The notes under the pieces are model-generated. The model did no database searches. It was given only the letters and a program-made list of their open reading frames with translations, and was not told the origin of the DNA. The position numbers and the translations under genes were made by a program. This document shows positions 1-6,337 of a stretch of DNA of 7,186 nucleotides, one piece after another. Position 1 is the first letter of the stretch, and each line of letters begins with the position of its first letter. This DNA is from an uncultured Lachnospiraceae bacterium (GTDB taxonomy: Bacteria; Bacillota; Clostridia; Lachnospirales; Lachnospiraceae), in NCBI GenBank assembly GCA_902803745.1, contig CADCRB010000309.1, forward strand, positions 1 to 7,186. The letters are read 5' to 3'.

Positions 1-1124
1 ACCTGGATCAGCTTGTCCTCCAGAGAATTGATATGTCTTACAATGTCTCCGAACTCATCCTTTCTTCTGGTAAGCTTAGGATCATCCAGCTTCTCAAACT
101 CACCCTGTGAAAGCTTATTGATCGATCCGTTAACAGCAAGTATGGGCTTAGTGAAGGAGTCAGCCAGCAGATATGCAATAACAGCCGCTACCACAAGCAT
201 CACGATACCGACTATGATCACTATCATGAGCATTTTGTTCGCACTTGCAAGAGCCACGCCCTCATCACTGGCTATTACGGTTGTCCATCCCGTGGTCGGC
301 TCTCTCTGATATGAGATCCTCCATTTTCCACCGTTAAATTTGGAATCATAGCTGCCTGAAGCCTCCGGATTGCTCCTTGACTCGGAATACCATGCCTGGT
401 TTGCAAAATTCACAGGCTCTCCTCCCTCAAGATCCATTGAGGTGTGTCCCATAAGATCACCGTTATTGTCACCTATGAATATATCCTGCTTCTCCTCCTT
501 TACTTCCTGCTTGCATAGCTCGGTAAATACGGTAAGGTTGTAATTTCTCTGAACTGCGCCTATGAAATTTCCGTCAAGGTCAAAAACAGGATGGATAAAT
601 GTACAGATCCTTGCTCCAGTAGACTTCGAGATATTCTGATCTGATATAAAGGGCTTGCCGGTGGCCTTAACCTGCTTGAAATACTCACGGTCAGACACAT
701 CAACGCACTCGCCTGAGGACTTGACTATCTGCATACCGTCTGCATTGGATATGGCCATCGCATTGCCGTCGCCTACCTCAGCATCAGTCTTTGCAAGCCA
801 GTCCTGTACTGATTCTACATCAAGCTCCCCCTGGATCACCTTCCTTGCAGAAACCGAATTTGCCACAGTCTGTATTATCTGCAGATTCTGGTCTACCACG
901 GCCTTAAGGTCATGCTCTACCAGCTCTGCCTGTGCGGTATTCATTTGATCCATATTTTGTACCGCTTCTGCGTGAGATGTAGCATAACTGATGATGATCG
1001 TCAAAATGAGCGGTACAGCCATTATTAACACAATGATCAGTGTCAGCTTGGTCTTTACACTGTCAAAAAGACCTTTAGATGTCCCCTTTTGGGCACTTTT
1101 TCTTTTGTTTCCGTTGGAACCCAT
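1..1124 (-). CDS. Methyl-accepting chemotaxis protein with dCache sensor, N-terminal part (C-terminus beyond window)
   Basis: This is a transmembrane chemoreceptor that would sense an extracellular ligand and signal to CheA/CheW. I translated the minus strand from the ATG at 1124; the frame stays open to base 1, giving 374 residues. In order: a basic cytoplasmic start, TM1 at about 27-48, an extracellular dCache-type sensor at about 50-295, TM2 at about 298-320, and a HAMP linker at about 321-370 with the usual proline (P326) and DEFG (356-359). Typical dCache features are DREYF (145-149), the ISKSTG stretch (165-170) and a TTGW (277-280) near the end of the sensor. The signalling hairpin domain that would prove chemotaxis function is outside the window, so a sensor kinase or cyclase output cannot be excluded, though MCP is by far the commonest. 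The start is fixed by a strong AGGAGGAGG nine bases upstream. It is separated from the upstream gene by 136 bases and likely has its own promoter. Confidence 0.88.
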   Translation of the reverse strand, partial: MGSNGNKRKSAQKGTSKGLFDSVKTKLTLIIVLIMAVPLILTIIISYATSHAEAVQNMDQMNTAQAELVEHDLKAVVDQNLQIIQTVANSVSARKVIQGELDVESVQDWLAKTDAEVGDGNAMAISNADGMQIVKSSGECVDVSDREYFKQVKATGKPFISDQNISKSTGARICTFIHPVFDLDGNFIGAVQRNYNLTVFTELCKQEVKEEKQDIFIGDNNGDLMGHTSMDLEGGEPVNFANQAWYSESRSNPEASGSYDSKFNGGKWRISYQREPTTGWTTVIASDEGVALASANKMLMIVIIVGIVMLVVAAVIAYLLADSFTKPILAVNGSINKLSQGEFEKLDDPKLTRRKDEFGDIVRHINSLEDKLIQ

Positions 1125-1133
1125 GATGAATTT

Positions 1134-1142
1134 CCTCCTCCT
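1134..1142 (-). promoter_or_regulatory. Ribosome binding site of the chemoreceptor gene
   Basis: AGGAGGAGG on the minus strand lies nine bases before the ATG at 1124. It contains two overlapping registers of the full anti-Shine-Dalgarno complement, the strongest such site in the window. It supports the chosen start and suggests high translation of the receptor. Confidence 0.8.
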
Positions 1143-1152
1143 GAATCATATT

Positions 1153-1166
1153 CGGTCTTAAGACCG
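1153..1166. repeat. 14-bp perfect palindrome in the chemoreceptor leader
   Basis: CGGTCTTAAGACCG reads identically on both strands. It lies between the candidate -10 box (1182-1187) and the ribosome site (1134-1142), so it would be in the 5' untranslated leader or just after the transcription start. It could be a dimeric repressor operator. In RNA it could form a 5-bp stem with a UUAA loop, extendable by two A-U pairs across one bulged C. No T-run follows it on the minus strand, so it is a poor intrinsic terminator. The sequence is seen directly; the function is inference. Confidence 0.5.
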
Positions 1167-1181
1167 GAAGAATTAAACTAT

Positions 1182-1187
1182 ATTATA
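1182..1187 (-). promoter_or_regulatory. Candidate -10 box of the chemoreceptor promoter
   Basis: A perfect TATAAT on the minus strand lies 57 bases before the ATG, in an AT-rich part of the 136-base intergenic region. No good TTGACA-like -35 hexamer sits 16-18 bases upstream, and there is no TG of an extended -10. Because a consensus -10 can occur by chance in AT-rich DNA, this is only a moderate candidate. It would give a leader of roughly 50 bases that includes the palindrome at 1153-1166. Confidence 0.4.
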
Positions 1188-1239
1188 ATCCAATCCGCGT
1201 AAAAATGCATCCTTGAATTTAACAAAACAATGAGTCAGC

Positions 1240-1255
1240 GACGTACAAAAACGTC
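1240..1255 (-). terminator. Weak candidate hairpin terminator after the LUD gene
   Basis: Five bases after the LUD stop codon the minus strand reads GACGTTTTTGTACGTC, a 5-bp stem (GACGT/ACGTC) with a 6-base loop, extendable by one G-U pair. A T-rich but interrupted stretch (TTGTTTTGTT) follows about ten bases later rather than directly. Location is right for the end of the transport operon, but the stem is short and the U-tract is displaced, so read-through into the chemoreceptor gene is possible. Confidence 0.22.
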
Positions 1256-1260
1256 AGTTA

Positions 1261-1890
1261 TTAAAAGCCGAGATCCTGCTGAACAAGGATCACATGTATC
1301 CTGTCCTTATGCCGCGAAAACCTCGTGATGAGGAACTGACAGCATATAGTATCCGGAGATTTGCAGTCCATGCACTTTCCTGTCTTTGCGCAGGGAGTAT
1401 TAAGAGAAAAGCGCTGTACATTTATTGGCGCTGCTACGTTTCTGGCCCTTTTCATGGCACCGTCCAGATCATCGCAGACCTTGTTCATTCCAACAATAAA
1501 CAGGACTTTCCTGGGGCCCTGGGCAATAGCCGATACCCGGTTTGAGTTTCCGTCGATATTCACAAGTATGCCGTCGTCTGTCATTGCGTTACAGCTTGAA
1601 ATAAACACATCCGCATCATAGGCCTTGAGCATTGCAGCTCTCTTGTCGGTCTCCTTATCCCTGTCTATAAAGTTATAATTTCCCTCCTTAAGAGCATCCA
1701 CAAGGCCGATCTCATGTGCGCTCATACAACCGCCCATTGTGACAGAGCTGCCCTCTCCAATTATCTCAAGGGCTTTTTTGCAGGCTTCCTCTGCTGTTTT
1801 CGCATAATACCCGGACATATTACGGGATTCCAATCCCTTTATTACGGTCTCGGCCAGCAGATCATTTCTTTTTACAATGTTTTCGTTCAT
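1261..1890 (-). CDS. LUD-domain (DUF162, LutC/YkgG-like) protein
   Basis: This is a 209-residue soluble protein of the LUD family (PF02589), best known from LutB and LutC of the LutABC lactate oxidation complex. Family-like features are the helical N-terminus, VTMGGCMSAHEIGL (about 50-63), the middle stretch DVFISSCNAMTDDGILVNIDG (94-114, seen as a strand then a DDG turn), the GPRKVLFIVGMNKV core (125-138) and a C-terminal HVILVQQDLGF. A cysteine cluster (C167, C173, C176, C183, C184) suggests a metal or Fe-S site, which is inference. No lutA or lutB partner is present, so lactate oxidation cannot be assumed; many Clostridia carry single-domain LUD proteins of unknown role. The ATG at 1890 is supported by AAAGGAG five bases upstream. 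It starts 27 bases after the peptidase stop and is probably the last gene of the operon. Confidence 0.85.
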   Translation of the reverse strand: MNENIVKRNDLLAETVIKGLESRNMSGYYAKTAEEACKKALEIIGEGSSVTMGGCMSAHEIGLVDALKEGNYNFIDRDKETDKRAAMLKAYDADVFISSCNAMTDDGILVNIDGNSNRVSAIAQGPRKVLFIVGMNKVCDDLDGAMKRARNVAAPINVQRFSLNTPCAKTGKCMDCKSPDTICCQFLITRFSRHKDRIHVILVQQDLGF

Positions 1891-1895
1891 GGCGT

Positions 1896-1902
1896 CTCCT
1901 TT
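1896..1902 (-). promoter_or_regulatory. Ribosome binding site of the LUD gene
   Basis: AAAGGAG on the minus strand, five bases before the ATG at 1890, fixes that start. It lies in the 27-base gap after the peptidase stop codon (TAG at 1918-1920), so the LUD gene can be translated independently within the shared transcript. Confidence 0.7.
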
Positions 1903-1917
1903 CTTATTATGCCATTG

Positions 1918-2493
1918 CTATATCATTTTGGACATTATGTCCTCTCCGTTCTCTCTGAGCCATTTCACGCTTTTTTTATAATCAGGCAGTACCCTCTCCA
2001 CCTCTTTCCAAAAACGCTTTGAATGATTCATCTCTTTAAGATGGCAAAGCTCATGGACTACTACATAATCTCTTTGTTCAGGAGGAGCAAGCATCAGCAG
2101 ACAGTTGAAATTAAGATTTTTTCTTGACGAACAGCTCCCCCATCGGCTTTTCTGGTTTCTGATGGTTATCCGGCCGTAATCTACTCCTACAATGGGCGCG
2201 AAGCGCTTTACACGCTCCGGTATATCCTTCGCAGCCTCTTCAGCAAGTTTTCGTATTTCATCCATGGATAGCTTAGGGGAAGTCTCTTTGGCAAGGAGTT
2301 TTTTTCGCGCCTCATCACGATGCTTTCTGATCCAGTCATCACTGTCCCGCAAAAACTTCTCTATGTCACGGTCAGGCATATGAAAAGGAGCCCTGATAAG
2401 CACCGAAAGATCCGGCTCTATCTGCACAGATACGGTTTTACGCCGGCTGCGCTTAATATAATATCTGATTCCGTCTTCGGATCCGCCACTCAC
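1918..2493 (-). CDS. YgjP-like zinc metallopeptidase (DUF45 family), GTG start
   Basis: This 191-residue protein matches the YgjP/DUF45 (PF01863) putative metallopeptidases. The zinc site is HELCH (147-151; H147, H151 as ligands, E148 as the catalytic glutamate), with H157 the likely third ligand in the NHS motif that follows. Upstream is the family hallmark RWGSCSS (117-123), and the N-terminal YYIKRSRRKT followed by VLIRAP (31-36) is also typical. There is no signal peptide or membrane segment, so it is cytoplasmic. Physiological substrates of this family are not established. The start is GTG at 2493: the first in-frame ATG (residue 39) would remove the conserved N-terminus, and only weak Shine-Dalgarno pairing (CTGGGC) is visible. 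It follows potD by 21 bases and is likely translated from the same mRNA. No link to polyamine transport is evident. Confidence 0.88.
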   Translation of the reverse strand: MSGGSEDGIRYYIKRSRRKTVSVQIEPDLSVLIRAPFHMPDRDIEKFLRDSDDWIRKHRDEARKKLLAKETSPKLSMDEIRKLAEEAAKDIPERVKRFAPIVGVDYGRITIRNQKSRWGSCSSRKNLNFNCLLMLAPPEQRDYVVVHELCHLKEMNHSKRFWKEVERVLPDYKKSVKWLRENGEDIMSKMI

Positions 2494-2514
2494 GCCGGTG
2501 CCCAGAGCAGTATT

Positions 2515-3582
2515 TCAAAGTGCCTTAATCTCTTTCCAAAGGTCGTAATACAGCTCTGTGACCTTGGGATCGAACTGTGTACAAACCTCACAGTTTTCAA
2601 GGGATTCATCGGTGGGCATCACCGCCGGATTATTCTTCAGATCTTCATCCATAGATTCGATCACTGCTTCATTAGGGGTCGAATAATAAATATATTCAAA
2701 ATCAGCCTGAGCCACATCCTTCCTGCAAAGGAAATCCAGGAACTTCATTGCGGCATCAGTATTAGTGCAGTTTTTAGTTATGATCCATGAGTCGATCCAG
2801 AGATTGGAGCCTTCCTTTGGGATCACGTATTCAAGATCAGGATTGAACTCCTTCCCCAGATATGCCTCCCCGGAATATACCACGGCCATAGCCGCATTGC
2901 CGGCAACAACCTCGTCCCTTGCCTCATCCACCAGATAAGCCTGCACATCCGGTTTCTGCTTCTTCAGAACATCACCCGCTTCACGAATCTCATATTCATC
3001 ATCTGTATTAAGTGAGTATTTGAGATATTTCAGCGTGATCATAAAGGTATCCCTCATAGAATCCTGCATAATGATATCTCCTGCATAATCACCGTTAAAA
3101 AGCACATCCCAGCTGTCCACAGGTCCCTTTACCTTGGTAGTATCATACAGGATACCTATGGTTCCCCAGAAATAAGGAAGGGCATAAGAGTTATTGGGGT
3201 CAAAGGCCTTTGTCATATCCCAGAAACGCTGACCTATGTTAGCAGCATTCGGCATAAGCGAAAAGTCTATCTTCTGAGCCTCACCCTCTTCGATAAGCCT
3301 CTGCACCATATAGTCAGATGTACAGAGGACATCATAAGAGATCCCGCCTGACTTATACTTGGTATACATTTCCTCCGGAGTAGATGCTTCCTCATATTTC
3401 ACCTCAATACCTGTTTCCCTGGTAAAGAGCTCCAGCATTTCAGGCTCAAGATATTCACCGTAATTAAATACAGTTAGGACATCTCCTCTCTTTAGGGTCC
3501 CGTCAAGATCCTGAGAACATCCGGACAGACTGCTTACTACAAGTATTGCTGCACAAACGACAGATATTATCTTATTTATCAT
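2515..3582 (-). CDS. potD: Spermidine/putrescine ABC transporter, substrate-binding lipoprotein PotD
   Basis: This 355-residue protein captures extracellular polyamine and delivers it to the PotBC channel. It starts with a lipoprotein signal peptide (MINK, then a hydrophobic core at about 5-19) ending in the lipobox LSGC, so C22 would be lipidated and the protein anchored outside the membrane. The body is a type 2 periplasmic-binding fold. By-eye comparison with E. coli PotD shows matching blocks: FNYGEYLEPEMLELF (39-53), TSDYMV (88-93), PYFWGTIGI (136-144), LWIDSW (261-266) and STPNEA (301-306). W262 and D264 fall where E. coli PotD has ligand-contacting W255 and D257, while Y41 stands in for a tryptophan. 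This favours spermidine/putrescine, but exact preference cannot be read. The ATG at 3582 overlaps the potC stop (ATGA); AAGGTG lies about 11 bases upstream. The TGA stop is in the same frame as the following peptidase gene. Confidence 0.95.
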   Translation of the reverse strand: MINKIISVVCAAILVVSSLSGCSQDLDGTLKRGDVLTVFNYGEYLEPEMLELFTRETGIEVKYEEASTPEEMYTKYKSGGISYDVLCTSDYMVQRLIEEGEAQKIDFSLMPNAANIGQRFWDMTKAFDPNNSYALPYFWGTIGILYDTTKVKGPVDSWDVLFNGDYAGDIIMQDSMRDTFMITLKYLKYSLNTDDEYEIREAGDVLKKQKPDVQAYLVDEARDEVVAGNAAMAVVYSGEAYLGKEFNPDLEYVIPKEGSNLWIDSWIITKNCTNTDAAMKFLDFLCRKDVAQADFEYIYYSTPNEAVIESMDEDLKNNPAVMPTDESLENCEVCTQFDPKVTELYYDLWKEIKAL

Positions 3583-4388
3583 TTTTCTATATTCACCTTT
3601 TTCTTTATGGTACGCTTTGAGAACATACGCTCATACGGTAAGTTGACCAATATCAATAATATTAGCACAACAAAGAATAAAATTGTAGACAGCGCATACA
3701 TCTCAGGCTTGATACCCTTTCTAAGCTCACCGTATATAAGTGTTGACAGAGTATTTACTCCCGCTCCTCTTGTAAAATACGTGATAACAAAATCGTCCAT
3801 TGACATAGTAACAGCCATCAGGAACCCGGACAGTACCCCGGGAAGTATATGAGGGATCAGTATATGAACGAATGCATAAGCCTCACCTGCCCCCAGATCA
3901 AGAGCTGCTTCATACTGATGTACATCCATTTCCTTAAGCTTAGGAAGGATACATAGTATAACGTATGGTATGTTAAAAGTAATATGAGCCAGAAGCACTG
4001 AAGAAAACCCCAGGGGAAGAAATCTTACAAACCAGAGCAAAAGCGCTATTCCCGTGACTATATCAGCATTTAACAGCGGGATATTCGTGCAAAAGAGCAT
4101 GATCCGGTAATTGCGTCTTCGCATTGAATATATGCCTATGGCACCGAAAAGTCCCAGAATGGACGCAAAAAGAGCTGAGAGGATCGCAAGAATAAAGGTA
4201 GTTCCGAGAGCCTCCATTATGCTTTTACTCTCGATCAATACCCTGTACCACTTCGTGGTAAAGCCACCCCATACCACACGGGATCTGGAGTTGTTGAAGC
4301 TTAAGACCACCAGCACAGCTATGGGCGAATACAAAAAGAGCATCACGAGAAAAATATAGATTTTTCCGAGGATACCTCTGCTCTTCAT
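3579..4388 (-). CDS. potC: Spermidine/putrescine ABC transporter, permease PotC
   Basis: This 269-residue integral membrane protein is one of the two channel subunits of the polyamine importer. It has about six hydrophobic segments (roughly 9-31, 62-88, 103-121, 127-149, 184-205 and 232-250). The EAA loop that contacts the ATPase reads YEAALDLGAGEAYAFVHI from 159 and continues to the PHILPGV at 179-185. MSMDDFVITYFTRG (195-208) is a stretch typical of PotC, and length is normal (E. coli PotC is about 264 residues). The start ATG at 4388 overlaps the potB stop by four bases (ATGA), with GGGG eight bases upstream, and its own stop overlaps the potD start in the same way. This indicates translational coupling and matched expression of the channel parts. 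The basic C-terminal tail (KRTIKKK, 258-264) is expected at the cytoplasmic face. Confidence 0.95.
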   Translation of the reverse strand: MKSRGILGKIYIFLVMLFLYSPIAVLVVLSFNNSRSRVVWGGFTTKWYRVLIESKSIMEALGTTFILAILSALFASILGLFGAIGIYSMRRRNYRIMLFCTNIPLLNADIVTGIALLLWFVRFLPLGFSSVLLAHITFNIPYVILCILPKLKEMDVHQYEAALDLGAGEAYAFVHILIPHILPGVLSGFLMAVTMSMDDFVITYFTRGAGVNTLSTLIYGELRKGIKPEMYALSTILFFVVLILLILVNLPYERMFSKRTIKKKVNIEK

Positions 4389-5209
4389 AGGCTTATCCCC
4401 GCAGCAGTATCTTCATTATTCCTGCCGAATATCATTGACGTGATGAGCACAAAAGCCATAAGGGATACGCTTAATCCGGATCCAAGATTCCAGTCCATCG
4501 TTACCGTGAATTCCTGCTCTATTATATTCCCGAGAAGCTGTATCTTTCCTCCTCCCAGAATATTCGCTATGACGAATTCGGTCATGGAAGGAACAAACAC
4601 CATTATGATCCCGCTTCCTATTCCGCCCAAAGACAGCGGAAATATGATATGCGTCAGCACACGAAATCTGTTGGAGCCAAGGTCCTGGGCAGCTTCTATG
4701 ACATCTTCGGGTATGGACAAAACACTGTTAAGCACCGGAAGCATCATATAAGGCAGGTAATCATATACCATTCCCAGCAAAATAGCCCAGGGAGTATTGA
4801 TTATCTTAAGGGGAGGTAGGTTAACAGCAGTAAGGATATAATTTAAAACCCCGTTATTTGAGATCAAAAGCTGCACGGCAAATATCCTAAGTACGAAATT
4901 CATCCACATTGGAAGAATTAGAATAAATAAAATGATACTTTTATTCGTTATCCGGCTGGTCCTCAGGATAATTGATGCAGGATAAGCTATCAATATACAG
5001 ATAAGAGTGCTGAAAAAAGCGACCGATAATGACATAAGCAGAGCCTTGCGGTGAAGCGGATCGAAGATCGCAAAAAGATTGGCTGAGGTTAATGAACCAT
5101 TTACATCGGTCACTGCCTTAACCAGGATAAAGATCAGCGGAATGATCGTAAATCCGGCTATCCAGATGATATAAGGGATTGCCAGCAGCCGGCCTTTTTT
5201 ACGGTTCAT
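4385..5209 (-). CDS. potB: Spermidine/putrescine ABC transporter, permease PotB
   Basis: This 274-residue membrane protein pairs with PotC to form the polyamine channel. Six hydrophobic segments are visible (about 9-31, 57-83, 90-115, 140-163, 189-216 and 243-261). The ATPase-contacting EAA loop runs from EAAQDLGSNRFRVLTH (172-187) into PLSLGGIG (191-198). PSMTEFVIANILGGG (207-221) and the LPMWMNFVLR stretch (99-108) are typical of PotB. I place the start at the ATG at 5209, where AAGGGG lies six bases upstream; the protein then begins MNRKKGRLLAIPY, a normal PotB N-terminus. A longer reading from an ATG at 5260 would add 17 residues encoded inside potA and lacks family resemblance. With the chosen start the gene overlaps the potA end by 11 bases, and its stop overlaps the potC start. 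Confidence 0.94.
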   Translation of the reverse strand: MNRKKGRLLAIPYIIWIAGFTIIPLIFILVKAVTDVNGSLTSANLFAIFDPLHRKALLMSLSVAFFSTLICILIAYPASIILRTSRITNKSIILFILILPMWMNFVLRIFAVQLLISNNGVLNYILTAVNLPPLKIINTPWAILLGMVYDYLPYMMLPVLNSVLSIPEDVIEAAQDLGSNRFRVLTHIIFPLSLGGIGSGIIMVFVPSMTEFVIANILGGGKIQLLGNIIEQEFTVTMDWNLGSGLSVSLMAFVLITSMIFGRNNEDTAAGISL

Positions 5210-6302
5210 ATCCTTCCCCTTCAGACGACTCATCCTGACCGTATACCTGAGCATCCTCACTTACCGGTTTGTGCATGATCTGTATGTTATATGGATCCAC
5301 GCTTATACCTACGGTACTTCCTACAGGAAAATGATCCGTAGTCTTTACAAGGAAGGTGATACCGATATCACTTTCTACATGCATCTCCCAGTGGACTCCC
5401 TTAAATACTATTGAGATCACCCTGCCTTTTGTCTGGCCTTCTCCGGATGATGAAAGCTCCACATCCTCCGGACGTATGACCACATCCACAGGATTATCCG
5501 TCCCGAAGCCGGTATCCACACAGGGAAAATCGAGTCCGCCTATATTGACCAGACAGTCACGTACCATTATTCCATCAAGCAGATTGCTCTCACCGATAAA
5601 ATCTGCAACAAAAGCATTCTGCGGCTCATTATATATATCCTCAGGTGAGCCTATCTGCTGGATCCTTCCCTGATTCATCACGACCACGGTATCTGACATA
5701 GTGAGGGCCTCTTCCTGATCGTGCGTCACATAGACAAAGGTTATGCCAAGCTCCTCCTTAAGCCGGATCAGCTCATACTGCATATCCTGTCTCAGCTTTA
5801 AGTCAAGCGCTCCAAGAGGTTCATCCAGGAGCAGAACCTTGGGCTCATTCACGATGGCTCTCGCAATGGCAATACGCTGCTGCTGTCCGCCGCTCAGAGA
5901 TGACGGAGAACGTTTTTCATATCCTTCAAGCCCCACCAGCTTCAATGAATAAGCTATCTTTTCACGGATCATGGACTTATCCTGGCCCTTTATCTTTAAT
6001 CCGAATGCAATGTTTTCAGCAACATTCATGTGCGTGAAAAGCGCATATTTCTGAAAGACGGTATTAAGCTGCCGTTTATTCGGAGGCAGACTGGTGATAT
6101 CCATCCCGTCAAAAAATACCCTGCCGCTGTCAGGCATTTCGAACCCTCCCAATATCCTCAGGGTGGTGGTTTTGCCGCAGCCGCTTGGTCCCAGCAGGGT
6201 CACGAATTCATTTTCGTGTATGGATAAAGTCAGATCCTTCAGTACGTCCGTACTATCAAAGGATTTGGATATATTCTCAAATCTGATAAGTTCCTTTTCC
6301 AT
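5199..6302 (-). CDS. potA: Spermidine/putrescine ABC transporter, ATP-binding protein PotA
   Basis: This 367-residue ATPase powers polyamine import at the cytoplasmic face of PotBC. Motifs seen: Walker A GPSGCGKTT (38-46), Q-loop Q84 in TVFQKYALF, signature LSGGQQQR (136-143), Walker B VLLLDEP (156-162; D160, E161), D-loop GALD (164-167) and switch histidine H194 in VTHDQEEA. After the ATPase domain (about 1-235) comes a C-terminal TOBE-type regulatory region (about 240-345), with VVIRPEDVEL (274-283) a recognisable block. Length matches PotA (E. coli about 378). A short acidic tail (DESSEGEGYEP, 357-367) closes the protein; its last codons also encode the potB ribosome site. The ATG at 6302 has AGGA eight bases upstream and begins 35 bases after the symporter stop. 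Related Fbp/Ugp ATPases look alike, but the adjoining potBCD settles the assignment. Confidence 0.95.
   Translation of the reverse strand: MEKELIRFENISKSFDSTDVLKDLTLSIHENEFVTLLGPSGCGKTTTLRILGGFEMPDSGRVFFDGMDITSLPPNKRQLNTVFQKYALFTHMNVAENIAFGLKIKGQDKSMIREKIAYSLKLVGLEGYEKRSPSSLSGGQQQRIAIARAIVNEPKVLLLDEPLGALDLKLRQDMQYELIRLKEELGITFVYVTHDQEEALTMSDTVVVMNQGRIQQIGSPEDIYNEPQNAFVADFIGESNLLDGIMVRDCLVNIGGLDFPCVDTGFGTDNPVDVVIRPEDVELSSSGEGQTKGRVISIVFKGVHWEMHVESDIGITFLVKTTDHFPVGSTVGISVDPYNIQIMHKPVSEDAQVYGQDESSEGEGYEP
5216..5221 (-). promoter_or_regulatory. Ribosome binding site that decides the potB start
   Basis: AAGGGG on the minus strand, embedded in the final codons of potA, lies six bases before the ATG at 5209. 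A second weaker AAGG (5212-5215) is only two bases away. The first site favours 5209 over the upstream ATG at 5260. Confidence 0.65.
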
Positions 6303-6337
6303 CTGCTCCGTCCTGCTGCCTGTATAACGTTACTTTC

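Noticed and set aside
1191..1224. Flagellar-type sigma-28 promoter (TAAA then GCCGATAA) upstream of the chemoreceptor
   Set aside because: TAAA and a partial GCGGATTG are present on the minus strand, but the spacing is about 19 rather than 15 and only five of eight -10 positions match.
2320..2790. Plus-strand open frame of 156 residues across the peptidase/potD junction
   Set aside because: It is antisense to two well-supported genes, its translation shows no recognisable domain, and it is a by-product of their codon use. The same applies to all other plus-strand open frames in the window.
5210..5260. Longer potB reading from the ATG at 5260, adding 17 residues
   Set aside because: The extra residues lie inside potA, are unlike PotB N-termini, and a well-spaced ribosome site favours the ATG at 5209.
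6325..6332. TAACGTTA palindrome in the gap between the symporter and potA
   Set aside because: Eight bases in an AT-rich gap is within chance, there is no T-run for a terminator, and no promoter hexamers flank it.
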